Position numbers and translations under genes: made by a program. Under the pieces are notes generated by a model, which saw only the letters and a program-made list of their open reading frames with translations, searched no databases and was not told where the DNA came from. A DNA stretch of 64,000 nt from Gammaproteobacteria bacterium Ga0077536 (lineage in GTDB: Bacteria; Pseudomonadota; Gammaproteobacteria; Ga0077536), in contig LNEL01000060.1 of NCBI GenBank assembly GCA_001464935.1, positions 124,001-188,000 on the forward strand, in the 5' to 3' direction. Positions 8,773-17,798 of the stretch are shown one piece after another (position 1 is the stretch's first letter; every line of letters starts with the position of its first letter).

Positions 8773-10068
8773 TCAGCCGCGCACGACCCGATCGGTGGTG
8801 CGCGACAGGCGCTCGATCAGCACACGCACGAAGACCTTGTAGAAGCGCAGCTGGCAGTCTGAAGTGACCTGTTCGATGAGGGTGGAGTTGATCTTCATCA
8901 CCGAGACGGGCCCCGCGGCCGTGACGGTCGCCGTGCGCCGGATCCTCGACAGGTAACCCATCTCGCCGAAGCAGTCGCCTTCGCCGATGCTGTGCAGCGC
9001 AATGCCCTCCTTCGATACATCGGCCGTGCCGGCCATGATGATGTAGAAGGAATCATCGATGTCGCCTTCGCGCACGAGGACTTCGCCCGTATCCGCTTCC
9101 TGCCACACGCTCGCGCGAATGATTTCCCAGATCTCGGTGTCGGGAAAGCCGCGGAAGAAATCGAGGCGCTTCACGAGTTCGAATTTCTCGCGCGCAGGGA
9201 TGTCCTCCTGCGGGCGTTCGAGGTGCGTGAAGGTCATGCTGAGATCGGACGCCAGATCGATGCCCATCCGGTAGCGGCGATCCGGCACCTTCTCGAGCGC
9301 GCGACCGACGATGCGTTCGAGTATCGGCGGCAGATCTGGTCGGAACTGCGTCATCGGCGTCGGCTCTTCGTTGATCACGCGATGAATCAGGCTCGAAAAG
9401 GTCTCGCCGCCGAACGGATGATGGCCGGTCAGCATTTCGTAGGCGACGATGCCGAGCGAGAACAAATCGGTCTGGCTGGTGATCATGTCCTCCTGCACCT
9501 GCTCCGGCGACATGTAGCGCGGCGATCCGACGAAGCCCATCGGCATCGTCTGCGACATGTCGGTGCGGTTGATGTGCGCAATGCTGAAGTCGGCGATTTT
9601 GACGTCCATGTCCTGCGTCAGCAGGATGTTCGACGGCTTGATGTCGCGATGGATCACACCCTGACGATGGGCATAGTCGAGCGCCTTCGCGCAGCGGAAC
9701 AGGATCTCCGCGACCTGGTTCACAGGCAGCAGATTGTCACTGCGACAATAGGTGCGCAGCGTGTCGCCGTTCTCGATCAGCTCCATCACGATGTAACACT
9801 TGTCGTCATCGACCCCGGCATCGAAGATGTCGAGGATATTCGGATGACGCAACATGCCCGCGGTGTGGGCTTCGTTGAAGAACATGCGCCGGAAGCGTTC
9901 GCCGGCATCGCGGTCCTTCAGCGCATCCGCCATGGCCACTTTGACCGCGACGGGCCGATCGATATAGGGATCGAAGGCCGAATAGACGATGCCCATGCTG
10001 CCGCGCCCGATCTCGCGGTTGATTTCGTACTTGCCGAGTTTGGTCGGCGGCCTGCTGGTGTCGTTCAT
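8773..10068 (-). CDS. Serine/threonine protein kinase with C-terminal cyclic nucleotide-binding domain (paralogue)
   Basis: Starting at the ATG at 10068 the product is 431 residues, exactly the length of its paralogue at 5710-7005; a longer frame reaches 10128 but adds only low-quality sequence. Kinase motifs: intact glycine loop IGRGSMGIV, Lys43, helix-C Glu in FFNEAH, HRD at 140-142, Asp-Phe-Ser at 160-162 (again not DFG), and SPE in the activation segment. The C-terminal cNMP-binding domain has DDSFYIIMAGTADV, GEGDCFGEMGYLSRI and RTATVT. The two kinases are similar along their whole length, so they come from a duplication. This copy is monocistronic, converging on pgi with only 10 nt between stop codons. 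Confidence 0.9.
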   Translation of the reverse strand: MNDTSRPPTKLGKYEINREIGRGSMGIVYSAFDPYIDRPVAVKVAMADALKDRDAGERFRRMFFNEAHTAGMLRHPNILDIFDAGVDDDKCYIVMELIENGDTLRTYCRSDNLLPVNQVAEILFRCAKALDYAHRQGVIHRDIKPSNILLTQDMDVKIADFSIAHINRTDMSQTMPMGFVGSPRYMSPEQVQEDMITSQTDLFSLGIVAYEMLTGHHPFGGETFSSLIHRVINEEPTPMTQFRPDLPPILERIVGRALEKVPDRRYRMGIDLASDLSMTFTHLERPQEDIPAREKFELVKRLDFFRGFPDTEIWEIIRASVWQEADTGEVLVREGDIDDSFYIIMAGTADVSKEGIALHSIGEGDCFGEMGYLSRIRRTATVTAAGPVSVMKINSTLIEQVTSDCQLRFYKVFVRVLIERLSRTTDRVVRG

Positions 10069-10232
10069 GCTGAAGTCACTTTCGGCGTCGCCGCGCGGGC
10101 GTGGGCTCCCGCCTAGTTTAGTGTCCATCCTTTCGAAAAGCTTTCAATGCGCCCCGCGTCCGTCGGTCGGGGGAGCGGGTCATCGGCCCCGCTGCGCGCC
10201 CGATTGACCACGGAGAGACAGTGCCCGTCCGG

Positions 10233-10238
10233 TATAAT
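10233..10238 (+). promoter_or_regulatory. Perfect -10 box 7 nt before the SCO1 start codon
   Basis: A consensus TATAAT ends 6 nt before the A of the ATG at 10245. Transcription from it would start at or next to that A, giving a leaderless mRNA. No Shine-Dalgarno precedes the ATG. There is no -35 at 17 nt; TTGACC at 10204-10209 is 23 nt away, too far for a standard promoter. Confidence 0.5.
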
Positions 10239-10244
10239 GGCCCG

Positions 10245-10889
10245 ATGACCACTGCCCCGCCCGGCTCGCAATCGAACGCACTCCTGGCCCTGCTCGCCTT
10301 CGCCGCGCTGAGCGCCGGCCTGCTGTTCGCCGTGTGGAAAACGGAGCAGCGGCCCGACGTGCCGGGATTGCTGTGGCCGGATCCGCCGCAGATCGGGGCC
10401 TTCAGCCTGATCGGCAGCGACGGCCAGCCCTACACCGAAGCGCAGCTGCGTGGCCACTGGACGTTCCTGTTCTTCGGTTTCGCGCAGTGTCCGGATGTCT
10501 GTCCGGGCACGCTGGCGGTCCTGAAGCAGGTGAAGGCAAAGCTCGAGGGTGACCCGGCGTTCGGCGCCGACGGCCAGGTCCTGTTCGTGTCCATCGATCC
10601 CGAGCGCGACACGCCGGCCACGCTGGGACCGTACGTGCAGTATTTCGACCCGACGTTCAAGGCCGCCACCGGCCCCGAAGAGGCGCTGACGGCGCTGACG
10701 CGTCCGCTCGGTGTGATCTACGCCCGCGTGCCTGGCGGCGGCGCCGATTATTCGATGGACCACACTGCTTCGATCTTTCTGATCGACCCGCAGCTGCGCG
10801 TTCTGAGCGCCATCAGCCTGCCGCACGAAGCACAGGCGATTGCCGACAGGTTTCGCGCCATCGCAGCCTTCGTCGCACAGCTGCCATGA
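10245..10889 (+). CDS. SCO1/SenC family copper chaperone for cytochrome c oxidase
   Basis: Membrane-anchored thioredoxin-fold protein that delivers copper to the CuA site of cytochrome oxidase. Counting from the ATG at 10245 (214 aa), residues ~11-31 are an uncleaved N-terminal membrane anchor, the copper-binding Cys82-x3-Cys86 is in FAQCPDVCPG, and the third ligand His173 is in SMDHTAS. VSIDPERDTP is another family mark. A GTG at 10221 would add eight residues but overlaps the -10 box. The stop overlaps the start of the PCuAC gene (ATGA), so the two copper chaperones are co-translated. Confidence 0.9.
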   Translation: MTTAPPGSQSNALLALLAFAALSAGLLFAVWKTEQRPDVPGLLWPDPPQIGAFSLIGSDGQPYTEAQLRGHWTFLFFGFAQCPDVCPGTLAVLKQVKAKLEGDPAFGADGQVLFVSIDPERDTPATLGPYVQYFDPTFKAATGPEEALTALTRPLGVIYARVPGGGADYSMDHTASIFLIDPQLRVLSAISLPHEAQAIADRFRAIAAFVAQLP

Positions 10890-11467
10890 CGCAGGCGCCG
10901 TGGCGGCGGCGAGCGTCGCGCAGCGCTCGCATGCAAACGCCGGGAACACCACGCACAGGGATGGCCATGCCCAATCAGACCTCAGTCCACCCGCCCGCTC
11001 CAACGCTCGACGCCAGCGTCGACCGACCGGCTCGCGGACATCGCGTCCGGCAGATGCTGCTGGCCGTGGCCCTGGCTGCGCCAGGCGCCCAGGCCTGCGA
11101 CGGCCTTTCGGTCGGTGAGGCGTGGATACGCGAGCCGCCACCCGGCAAGGGCACGATCGCGGTCTACATGCGCCTGCACAATACCGGCGCGGCCCCACTC
11201 GTGATCGACGGCGTCACGAGTCCGGCTTTCGCGATGGGCATGCTGCACGAGAACGTGCGTGACGGCAGCCAGGTCCGCATGCGACACCTGGCCCGGCTGA
11301 CGATTGCCGCCGGCGCCAGCGTCGAACTCGCGCCCGGCGGCCTGCACGCGATGCTGATGCGGCCTGTTGCCGCGCCACCGCGCGCCGGCGACACGGTAAC
11401 GGTGGCACTGCACTGCGGTGACAGCACACACACGCTGGCGGTGCCCGTCAGCCGTGACGCGCCCTGA
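10886..11467 (+). CDS. Periplasmic copper chaperone PCuAC family
   Basis: PCuAC proteins carry Cu(I) in the periplasm and cooperate with SCO1 in cytochrome oxidase assembly. The copper-binding pattern is present: Met-x-His in GMLHENV, Met-Arg-His in VRMRHL, and the final His-x-Met in GGLHAMLMRP. The hydrophobic export segment MLLAVALAAPGAQA begins at 11054 and is followed by Cys-Asp-Gly. The ATG at 10886 overlaps the SCO1 stop but would give a 56-residue basic leader before the export segment; Met codons at 10961, 10967 or 11054 are alternatives, with 10961/10967 giving a more normal signal peptide. Adjacent to SCO1 and probably in one operon with it. Confidence 0.85.
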   Translation: MTQAPWRRRASRSARMQTPGTPRTGMAMPNQTSVHPPAPTLDASVDRPARGHRVRQMLLAVALAAPGAQACDGLSVGEAWIREPPPGKGTIAVYMRLHNTGAAPLVIDGVTSPAFAMGMLHENVRDGSQVRMRHLARLTIAAGASVELAPGGLHAMLMRPVAAPPRAGDTVTVALHCGDSTHTLAVPVSRDAP

Positions 11468-11482
11468 ATCTACGGACTGCCT

Positions 11483-12334
11483 ATGACCTCACTGTTCACC
11501 CGCCTGCGCGTCCTGCCCCAGCACCTGTTGCCGCAACGCGCGCTGTCCGATCTCGTCCACTGGCTGACCCGCCTCGAGGGGCCGCTCGTCGCACCCGCGA
11601 TCCGCGGCTTCTGCGCGGCGTACCGCGTGGACCTCGGCGAGGCGCTCGACGCACAGGCCGGTTACGCGAGCTTCAACCGCTTTTTCACCCGTGCGCTGCG
11701 GACCGACGCCCGGCCGGTCGACGCCACGCCGGGCGCTGTTGTCAGCCCGGCGGACGGCGCGATCAGCCAGCTCGGCACGCTGACGGACGGTGCGCTGCTG
11801 CAGGCGAAGGGCAAGACTTTCGCTGCGCGCGATCTGCTGGCCGGCGACGGGACGCTGGACACGCAGGTGCGCGGCGGCCGTTACGCGATCGTCTACCTGT
11901 CGCCCCGCGACTATCACCGCGTGCATGCACCGTTCGACTGCAGCGTGAACAGCGTCAGCTATGTGCCCGGCCGCCTGTTCTCGGTCAACGACCGCACGTC
12001 GCAGGTCATTTCGAAGCTCTACGCCCGCAATGAGCGGATCGTGCTCGCCTGTGACAGCGAATGGGGTCCGTGCGCGATCGTGATGGTCGGCGCGATGCTC
12101 GTCAGCTCGATGGAGCTGACCTGCTGCGACGTGCCGGCGCTGGCGCGCGATGCGCGCGGTGTGAACCGGCTCGCGCTCGCCGAACCCGCGCACTATGCGC
12201 GGGGCGCCGAACTCGGCCGCTTCAACATGGGGTCGACGGTGATTCTGTTGTTGCCGCCGGGTGCGCCGGCGTGGCGACCTGCACTCGCCAACGGCGTGCC
12301 CGTGCGGATGGGGGAAGCGCTGGCCCTGCCCTGA
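11483..12334 (+). CDS. psd: Phosphatidylserine decarboxylase proenzyme
   Basis: Converts phosphatidylserine to phosphatidylethanolamine at the inner membrane. The 283-residue proenzyme has the self-cleavage site Gly250-Ser251-Thr (in RFNMGSTVIL; many relatives have Leu for Met), where Ser251 becomes the pyruvoyl group. The maturation triad partners are visible as Asp91 (SPADGAI) and His148 (YHRVHAP). Length and layout match the bacterial PSD-B family. It lies 15 nt after the PCuAC gene on the same strand and converges on nuoN. Together with pssA at 587 it completes the phosphatidylethanolamine branch. Confidence 0.95.
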   Translation: MTSLFTRLRVLPQHLLPQRALSDLVHWLTRLEGPLVAPAIRGFCAAYRVDLGEALDAQAGYASFNRFFTRALRTDARPVDATPGAVVSPADGAISQLGTLTDGALLQAKGKTFAARDLLAGDGTLDTQVRGGRYAIVYLSPRDYHRVHAPFDCSVNSVSYVPGRLFSVNDRTSQVISKLYARNERIVLACDSEWGPCAIVMVGAMLVSSMELTCCDVPALARDARGVNRLALAEPAHYARGAELGRFNMGSTVILLLPPGAPAWRPALANGVPVRMGEALALP

Positions 12335-12428
12335 GCGAGGCCTTCGCATCCCGCTCTCTACGGCCCCGGCGATACGGCGTGCGTCTTCCGAACTGCCGGC
12401 GCCGCGACCGGCTGCCGGCGGATTGGCA

Positions 12429-13868
12429 TTACCAGGGCAGGTACGGCAGCGTTGCCGACACGCACACGGACATCAGTGCGCTCGGCGCGAGGCCCAGTGC
12501 CAGCACCGCCAGGCCATTGACCGACAGCACCAGCTTCAAATCCTGGCTCGCTTCAACCGCCTGATTGCGCACGGGCTCGTCGAAGTACATCAGCTTGATG
12601 ATGCGCAGGTAGTAGAACGCGCCGACCAGCGAGAACATCACGGCGACGGCGGCGAGCCACACGTAGTTCGCCTGCACGACTTCCTTCAACACGAACCATT
12701 TCGCCCAGAAGCCCGCGAACGGCGGCACGCCGGCCATCGAGAACATCAGGATCAGCATGATGAAGCCGAACCACGGGCTGCGCCGCGCGAGGCCCGCGAG
12801 ATCCTGCAGTTCGTCGGCTTCGGACGTCTTCGACCCGAGCAGGATGATGAGGCCGAACGCGCCCATGCTCATCAGCGCGTAGACGGTGATGTAGAACATC
12901 GAGGCGGCATAACCCGAAGCCGTCGCGGACAGCATACCGAGCAGCAGGTAGCCCATGTGCGCGATCGTCGAATACGCGAGCATGCGCTTCAGGTTGGTCT
13001 GGGCGATAGCGAGGATGTTGCCCACGCCCATCGACAGCACGGCGAGGATCACCAGCATCTGCTGCCAGTCCTCGGCGAGGCCCCACAGGCCATCGACGAG
13101 CAGGCGCATCGCCATCCCGAAGGCCGCGAGTTTTGGCGCCGTGCCGATGAATTGGGTAACCGGCGTTGCCGCGCCCTGGTAGACGTCCGGCACCCACATG
13201 TGGAACGGCACGATACCGAGCTTGAAAGAAATGCCGACCAGCAGGAAGACCAGCGAGAAGGTCAGCAGCAGGCGCTTGTCTTCGGCGACGCTGACCTTGA
13301 TCAGCAGTTCCGACAGGTCCAGCGTGCCGGTCACGCCGTACAGGAACGACATGCCGTACAACAACATGCCGGACGCCAGCGCGCCGAGCACGAAGTACTT
13401 CATCGCCGCTTCCGACGCCATCACTGAATCGCGCTGCGTGGCGACCATCGCATACATCGACAGCGACAGCAGTTCGAGACCGAGATAGACCGTCAGCAGG
13501 CTGTTCGCCGACACCAGCAGCATCATGCCCAGCGTCGCGAACAGCGCGAGCGAGTAGTGCTCGCCGTGCGGCATTTCGCGCTTTGCGAAGTACTCGCGGG
13601 CGTAGAAGAACGACACCAGCACGAGCACCACCATGAACGACTTCAGCACCGTGCCGACGACGTCGACGCGGAAGGTCCCGGCAAAGCCGAACTTCGCGGT
13701 TTCCGGCACATAGCTCGCCAGCTGTGCCAGCACGACCAGTCCGCCGATCATCGCGCACCAGAACGCGGCCTGCGGCACGCGCTTGCCGATGAAGGCGTCG
13801 AGCAGCAGCACCGCGCACGCGAAGCCCAGCAGCGTCATTTCGGGAAGAATCAGGGCGATGTCGTTCAT
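12429..13868 (-). CDS. nuoN: NADH-quinone oxidoreductase subunit N
   Basis: Antiporter-like proton-pumping membrane subunit of complex I (479 aa, about 14 hydrophobic segments). Family landmarks include LGLELLSLSMY with the key Glu in TM5, the TM7 region FKLGIVPFHMWVPDVYQGA with its Lys and His, and the TM8 stretch NLKRMLAYSTIAHMGY. Its ATG overlaps the nuoM stop (ATGA), so it is translated together with nuoM. It is the last gene of the nuo operon. Confidence 0.97.
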   Translation of the reverse strand: MNDIALILPEMTLLGFACAVLLLDAFIGKRVPQAAFWCAMIGGLVVLAQLASYVPETAKFGFAGTFRVDVVGTVLKSFMVVLVLVSFFYAREYFAKREMPHGEHYSLALFATLGMMLLVSANSLLTVYLGLELLSLSMYAMVATQRDSVMASEAAMKYFVLGALASGMLLYGMSFLYGVTGTLDLSELLIKVSVAEDKRLLLTFSLVFLLVGISFKLGIVPFHMWVPDVYQGAATPVTQFIGTAPKLAAFGMAMRLLVDGLWGLAEDWQQMLVILAVLSMGVGNILAIAQTNLKRMLAYSTIAHMGYLLLGMLSATASGYAASMFYITVYALMSMGAFGLIILLGSKTSEADELQDLAGLARRSPWFGFIMLILMFSMAGVPPFAGFWAKWFVLKEVVQANYVWLAAVAVMFSLVGAFYYLRIIKLMYFDEPVRNQAVEASQDLKLVLSVNGLAVLALGLAPSALMSVCVSATLPYLPW

Positions 13869-15397
13869 AGACGGGCGACGCTCAGTTTGGACTGTGCGAC
13901 CTGCTCGACGAGGTGCTCGACGCTCACGTGCATCATGTCGAGCAGCGGCGCGGGCCAGATCCCGAACAGCAGGACCATCACCGCCAGGGTGCCGAGGATC
14001 AGGGCCTCACGGCCGTTGATGTCGGTCAGCGTGGCGACCTTGGGGTTGCGGACTTCGCCGAACACGACGCGCTTGTACATCCAGAGCGTGTACGCGGCAC
14101 CGAGAATCAGGGTCGTCGAAGCAAGGAATGCATACCAGAAACTGGCCTTGTAGGCGCTCAGGATCACGATGAACTCACCGACGAACCCCGACGTGGCTGG
14201 CAGACCGGCGTTGGCCATCGAGAACAGCAGCATGAACGCGGCGAACTTCGGCATGTAATTGACGACCCCGCCGTAGTCGTTGATCTGCCGGCTGTGCAGG
14301 CGGTCGTACAGCACGCCGACGCAGAGGAACATCGCGCCCGAAATGAAACCGTGCGAGACCATCTGGACCATCGCGCCCTCGATGCCCATCGCCGCATCCT
14401 GCCAGTTGCCGGTGTTGGCGTAGATCTGGAACATCATGAACAGGCCGAGCGTCACGAAGCCCATGTGCGAAATCGACGAATAGGCAATCAGCTTCTTCAT
14501 GTCCTGCTGCACGAGCGCGACGAAACCGATGTAGACGACGGCGATCAGTGACAGCGCGATCATGAACGAATCGAGCGCATGGGCGGCATCAGGCGTGATC
14601 GGAAGGCTGAAGCGGATGAAGCCATAGCCGCCCATCTTCAGCATGATGGCCGCCAGCACCACCGAGCCGCCGGTCGGTGCTTCGACGTGCGCATCCGGCA
14701 ACCACGTATGCACCGGCCACATCGGCACCTTGACCGCGAACGCCAGCAGGAAAGCGATGAAGATGTATTTCTGCTCGGTCGCGGTCAGCGCCACGGCCTG
14801 CATCTCGGCGAGGTCGAAGCTGCCGGTCTGGCGGTAGAGATACAGCAGCGCCACCAGCATCAGCACCGAACCGAGGAAGGTGTAGAGGAAGAACTTGATC
14901 GTCGCGTACACGCGTTTCGGGCCGCCCCAGATGCCGATGATCAGGAACATCGGAATCAGCATGGCTTCCCAGAATACGTAGAACAGCAGCGCATCCAGCG
15001 CACAGAACACACCGACCATCAGGCCTTCGAGAATGAGGAACGCGCCCATGTACTGGTTCACGCGGTCCTCGATCACTTCCCACCCGGCGCCGATCACGAG
15101 GATCGTCGTGAAGGTCGTCAGCAGAATCAGCGGCAGCGCGATGCCGTCCGCCCCGATGTGGTATTCGACCTTGAAGGCTTCGATCCACGTCATGCGTTCC
15201 GTGAACTGCATCGCCGCCGTCGTCGGATCGAAGTCCTGGTAGAGCAGCATCGAGATCAGGAACACGGCGATCGAAATGACGAGCGCCTGCACCCTGACCA
15301 TGCCCTCGCCCAGCTTGCTGCCCGCGAAAATCACCCACAGGCCACCGAGGATCGGTAACCAGATGCAGATGCTGAGTATCGGTAAGTCCAGTTGCAT
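13865..15397 (-). CDS. nuoM: NADH-quinone oxidoreductase subunit M
   Basis: Antiporter-like proton-pumping subunit of complex I, 510 aa. Conserved signals: FYVFWEAMLIPMFLIIG (TM5 Glu), VKVPMWPVHTWLPDAHVEAP (TM7 Lys), DMKKLIAYSSISHMGFV (TM8 Lys) and the TM12 segment MANAGLPATSGFVGEF. It sits between nuoL (37-nt gap) and nuoN (4-nt overlap), as in the standard operon. Confidence 0.97.
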   Translation of the reverse strand: MQLDLPILSICIWLPILGGLWVIFAGSKLGEGMVRVQALVISIAVFLISMLLYQDFDPTTAAMQFTERMTWIEAFKVEYHIGADGIALPLILLTTFTTILVIGAGWEVIEDRVNQYMGAFLILEGLMVGVFCALDALLFYVFWEAMLIPMFLIIGIWGGPKRVYATIKFFLYTFLGSVLMLVALLYLYRQTGSFDLAEMQAVALTATEQKYIFIAFLLAFAVKVPMWPVHTWLPDAHVEAPTGGSVVLAAIMLKMGGYGFIRFSLPITPDAAHALDSFMIALSLIAVVYIGFVALVQQDMKKLIAYSSISHMGFVTLGLFMMFQIYANTGNWQDAAMGIEGAMVQMVSHGFISGAMFLCVGVLYDRLHSRQINDYGGVVNYMPKFAAFMLLFSMANAGLPATSGFVGEFIVILSAYKASFWYAFLASTTLILGAAYTLWMYKRVVFGEVRNPKVATLTDINGREALILGTLAVMVLLFGIWPAPLLDMMHVSVEHLVEQVAQSKLSVARL

Positions 15398-15434
15398 GGG
15401 GATTTCCGCTATGTCGATCGCGGCGCGAGGCGGC

Positions 15435-17399
15435 TCACGCGATCACCTTGTGGACGAACACCGCGAGCAACGCCAGCAACCCGACGATCATCGCGAACGC
15501 GTAGTGGTACAGATAACCGGACTGGACGCCGCGCAGCAGCTGCGAGAACCAGCCGACCAGCCGCGCCGATCCATTGACCAGCAGGCCGTCGATCAGCCGC
15601 ACGTCGCCGAAGCGCCACAGCAGGCCGCCGGTGCCGCGGGCGCCGCCGGCGAAGAACATCTCGTTGAACGCGTCGAAGCCGTACTTCGCTTCGAGAATGC
15701 GCTGCAACGGACGCAGCGCGGCGGCAATACGGGCCGGCAAGTGCGGCGCCTGCATGTACAGGTACCAGGCCGTGGCGACGCCCGCCATCGCGAACCAGAA
15801 CGGCGGCTGCATCATGCCATGGAGCATGAACGGCAGAACGCCGTGGAAGTGCTCGGCCATGTGGTGCAGCCCCTTGGCATGCGCTTCGGTGATGAAAATG
15901 CTGGCGCCGAAATAATCGCCGAACAGCATCGGCTGGATGGCGATTGCGCCGATGACGACCGACGGAATCGCGAGCGCGACGAGCGGCACCCAGACCACGG
16001 CCGGCGACTCGTGCAGGTGCTCCTCGGTGTGGTGGTCCATGCGGCCCTTGCCGTGAAAGACCATGAAATACAGGCGGAAGGAGTACAGCGCGGTGATGAA
16101 CACGCCGAACAGGCAGGCGTAGTAGCCGATCTGCGCGCCCGGCGTCGAGGACAGCTTGACCGCTTCGATGATGGCGTCCTTCGAGAAGAAGCCGGCGAAG
16201 CCCGGAAAGCCGATCAGCGCGAGCGAGCCGATCAGGCTCGTGATCCAGGTGATCGGCATGTGCTTGCGCAGGCCGCCCATCTTGCGCATGTCCTGCTCAT
16301 GGTGCATGCCGATGATGACGGAACCAGCCGCGAGGAACAGCAGCGCCTTGAAGAACGCGTGGGTCATCAGGTGGAACATCGCAGCCGAATAGGCCGAGGC
16401 ACCGAGCGCGACGGTCATGTACCCGAGCTGGGACAGCGTGGAGTACGCGACGACCCGCTTGATGTCGTTCTGGACCAGGCCGAGCAGGCCCATGAAGAAG
16501 GCCGTGATCGAACCGATGATGAGCACCACCGACAGCGCGGTTTCGGTCAGCTCGAACAGCGGCGACATGCGCGACACCATGAAGATGCCGGCCGTGACCA
16601 TCGTCGCTGCATGAATCAGCGCGGAGATCGGCGTCGGACCTTCCATCGAGTCCGGCAGCCACACGTGCAGCGGCACCTGGGCCGACTTGCCCATCGCACC
16701 GACGAACAGCAGCAGGCAGATCAGCGTCAGCAGCGACCACTCATGGCCGTCGATGATCGAAACCGTCTTGCCGACGAGGCCGGGCGCGGCCTGGAAAACG
16801 GTCGCGTAATCGAGCGATCCGCACACCATCAGCACCGCTGCGATACCGAGCAGAAAGCCGAAGTCGCCGACACGGTTGACGAGGAAGGCCTTGAGGTTGG
16901 CGTAGATCGCCGTGTCCTTCTTGTACCAGAAGCCGATCAGCAGGTAGGACACGAGGCCCACCGCTTCCCAGCCGAAGAACAGCTGCAGGAAGTTGTTCGC
17001 CATCACCAGCATCAGCATGCTGAAGGTGAACAGCGAGATGTAAGAGAAGAAGCGTTGGTAGCCCGGATCTTCGTGCATGTAGCCGATGGTGTAGACGTGC
17101 ACCATCAGCGACACGAAGGTCACCACCACCATCATCGTGGCGGTGAGTTCGTCGATCAGGAAACCGACGTGGAAGCTGATCCCGCCGGTATCCAGCCACG
17201 TATAGAGGTTGGTGTTCAGGGGCTCGACGTCATTGAGCACCACCTGCTGGAACACATGGGCGGACAGCAGGAAGGAGATGCCGACCCCGATGATCGTCAC
17301 CCAGTGCGCGCCGGCGCGGCCGATGCTGCGCCCGAACAGGCCCGCGAGCACCGCGCCGACGAGCGGCGCCAGCACGATAATCAAACACAGTTCTTTCAC
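15435..17399 (-). CDS. nuoL: NADH-quinone oxidoreductase subunit L
   Basis: Largest antiporter-like subunit of complex I (654 aa), with the long C-terminal lateral helix that spans NuoM and NuoN. Conserved: QLFFGWEAVGLVSYLLIGFW (TM5 Glu), GKSAQVPLHVWLPDSMEGPT (TM7 Lys), DIKRVVAYSTLSQLGYM (TM8 Lys) and THAFFKALLFL. It starts at GTG 17399, preceded by a GGGA motif. It gives a good internal reference for the shorter NuoL-like protein at 61370, which lacks the last membrane segments and the lateral helix. Confidence 0.97.
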   Translation of the reverse strand: MKELCLIIVLAPLVGAVLAGLFGRSIGRAGAHWVTIIGVGISFLLSAHVFQQVVLNDVEPLNTNLYTWLDTGGISFHVGFLIDELTATMMVVVTFVSLMVHVYTIGYMHEDPGYQRFFSYISLFTFSMLMLVMANNFLQLFFGWEAVGLVSYLLIGFWYKKDTAIYANLKAFLVNRVGDFGFLLGIAAVLMVCGSLDYATVFQAAPGLVGKTVSIIDGHEWSLLTLICLLLFVGAMGKSAQVPLHVWLPDSMEGPTPISALIHAATMVTAGIFMVSRMSPLFELTETALSVVLIIGSITAFFMGLLGLVQNDIKRVVAYSTLSQLGYMTVALGASAYSAAMFHLMTHAFFKALLFLAAGSVIIGMHHEQDMRKMGGLRKHMPITWITSLIGSLALIGFPGFAGFFSKDAIIEAVKLSSTPGAQIGYYACLFGVFITALYSFRLYFMVFHGKGRMDHHTEEHLHESPAVVWVPLVALAIPSVVIGAIAIQPMLFGDYFGASIFITEAHAKGLHHMAEHFHGVLPFMLHGMMQPPFWFAMAGVATAWYLYMQAPHLPARIAAALRPLQRILEAKYGFDAFNEMFFAGGARGTGGLLWRFGDVRLIDGLLVNGSARLVGWFSQLLRGVQSGYLYHYAFAMIVGLLALLAVFVHKVIA

Positions 17400-17457
17400 G
17401 ATCTTTTTCCCGCCCTGTTATGCGCCCGCGTGCACAGGCCAGCCCCCAGCAACCAAC

Positions 17458-17763
17458 TCATCCCTTCATCGCGTCCAGATCCTCGACGTTGATGGAGTTC
17501 CGGTTGCGGAACAGCACCACGAGGATCGCGAGACCGATGGCGGATTCCGCCGCGGCCACGGTGAGGATGAAGAACACGAAAACCTGTCCCGCGATGTCCT
17601 GGTTGAAATGCGAGAAGGCGATGAAATTCATGTTGACGGCCAGCAGCATCAGTTCGATGCACATCAACAGCACGATCACGTTCTTGCGGTTGATGAAGAT
17701 GCCGGCCACGCTGAGACAGAACAGCGCGGCGCCGATGATCAGGTAGTGGGACAGTGACAACAT
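17458..17763 (-). CDS. nuoK: NADH-quinone oxidoreductase subunit K
   Basis: Small three-helix membrane subunit of complex I (101 aa, usual length). The conserved Glu of TM2 is visible in [12 protein letters not shown], and the second membrane Glu in [11 protein letters not shown]. It lies between nuoJ (35-nt gap) and nuoL (58-nt gap). Confidence 0.97.
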   Translation of the reverse strand: MLSLSHYLIIGAALFCLSVAGIFINRKNVIVLLMCIELMLLAVNMNFIAFSHFNQDIAGQVFVFFILTVAAAESAIGLAILVVLFRNRNSINVEDLDAMKG

Positions 17764-17798
17764 GTCGCTTCAGGCCTTCCGCGTGCGGGTGACGGCAG

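Noticed and set aside
10204-10238. TTGACC ... TATAAT as a complete SCO1 promoter
   Set aside because: Spacing is 23 nt, too long for sigma-70; only the -10 was kept.
15276-17492. 738-codon open frame on the plus strand opposite nuoL
   Set aside because: Rich in Arg, His, Gln, Glu and Asp without any domain; it is the antisense shadow of nuoL, which is certain.
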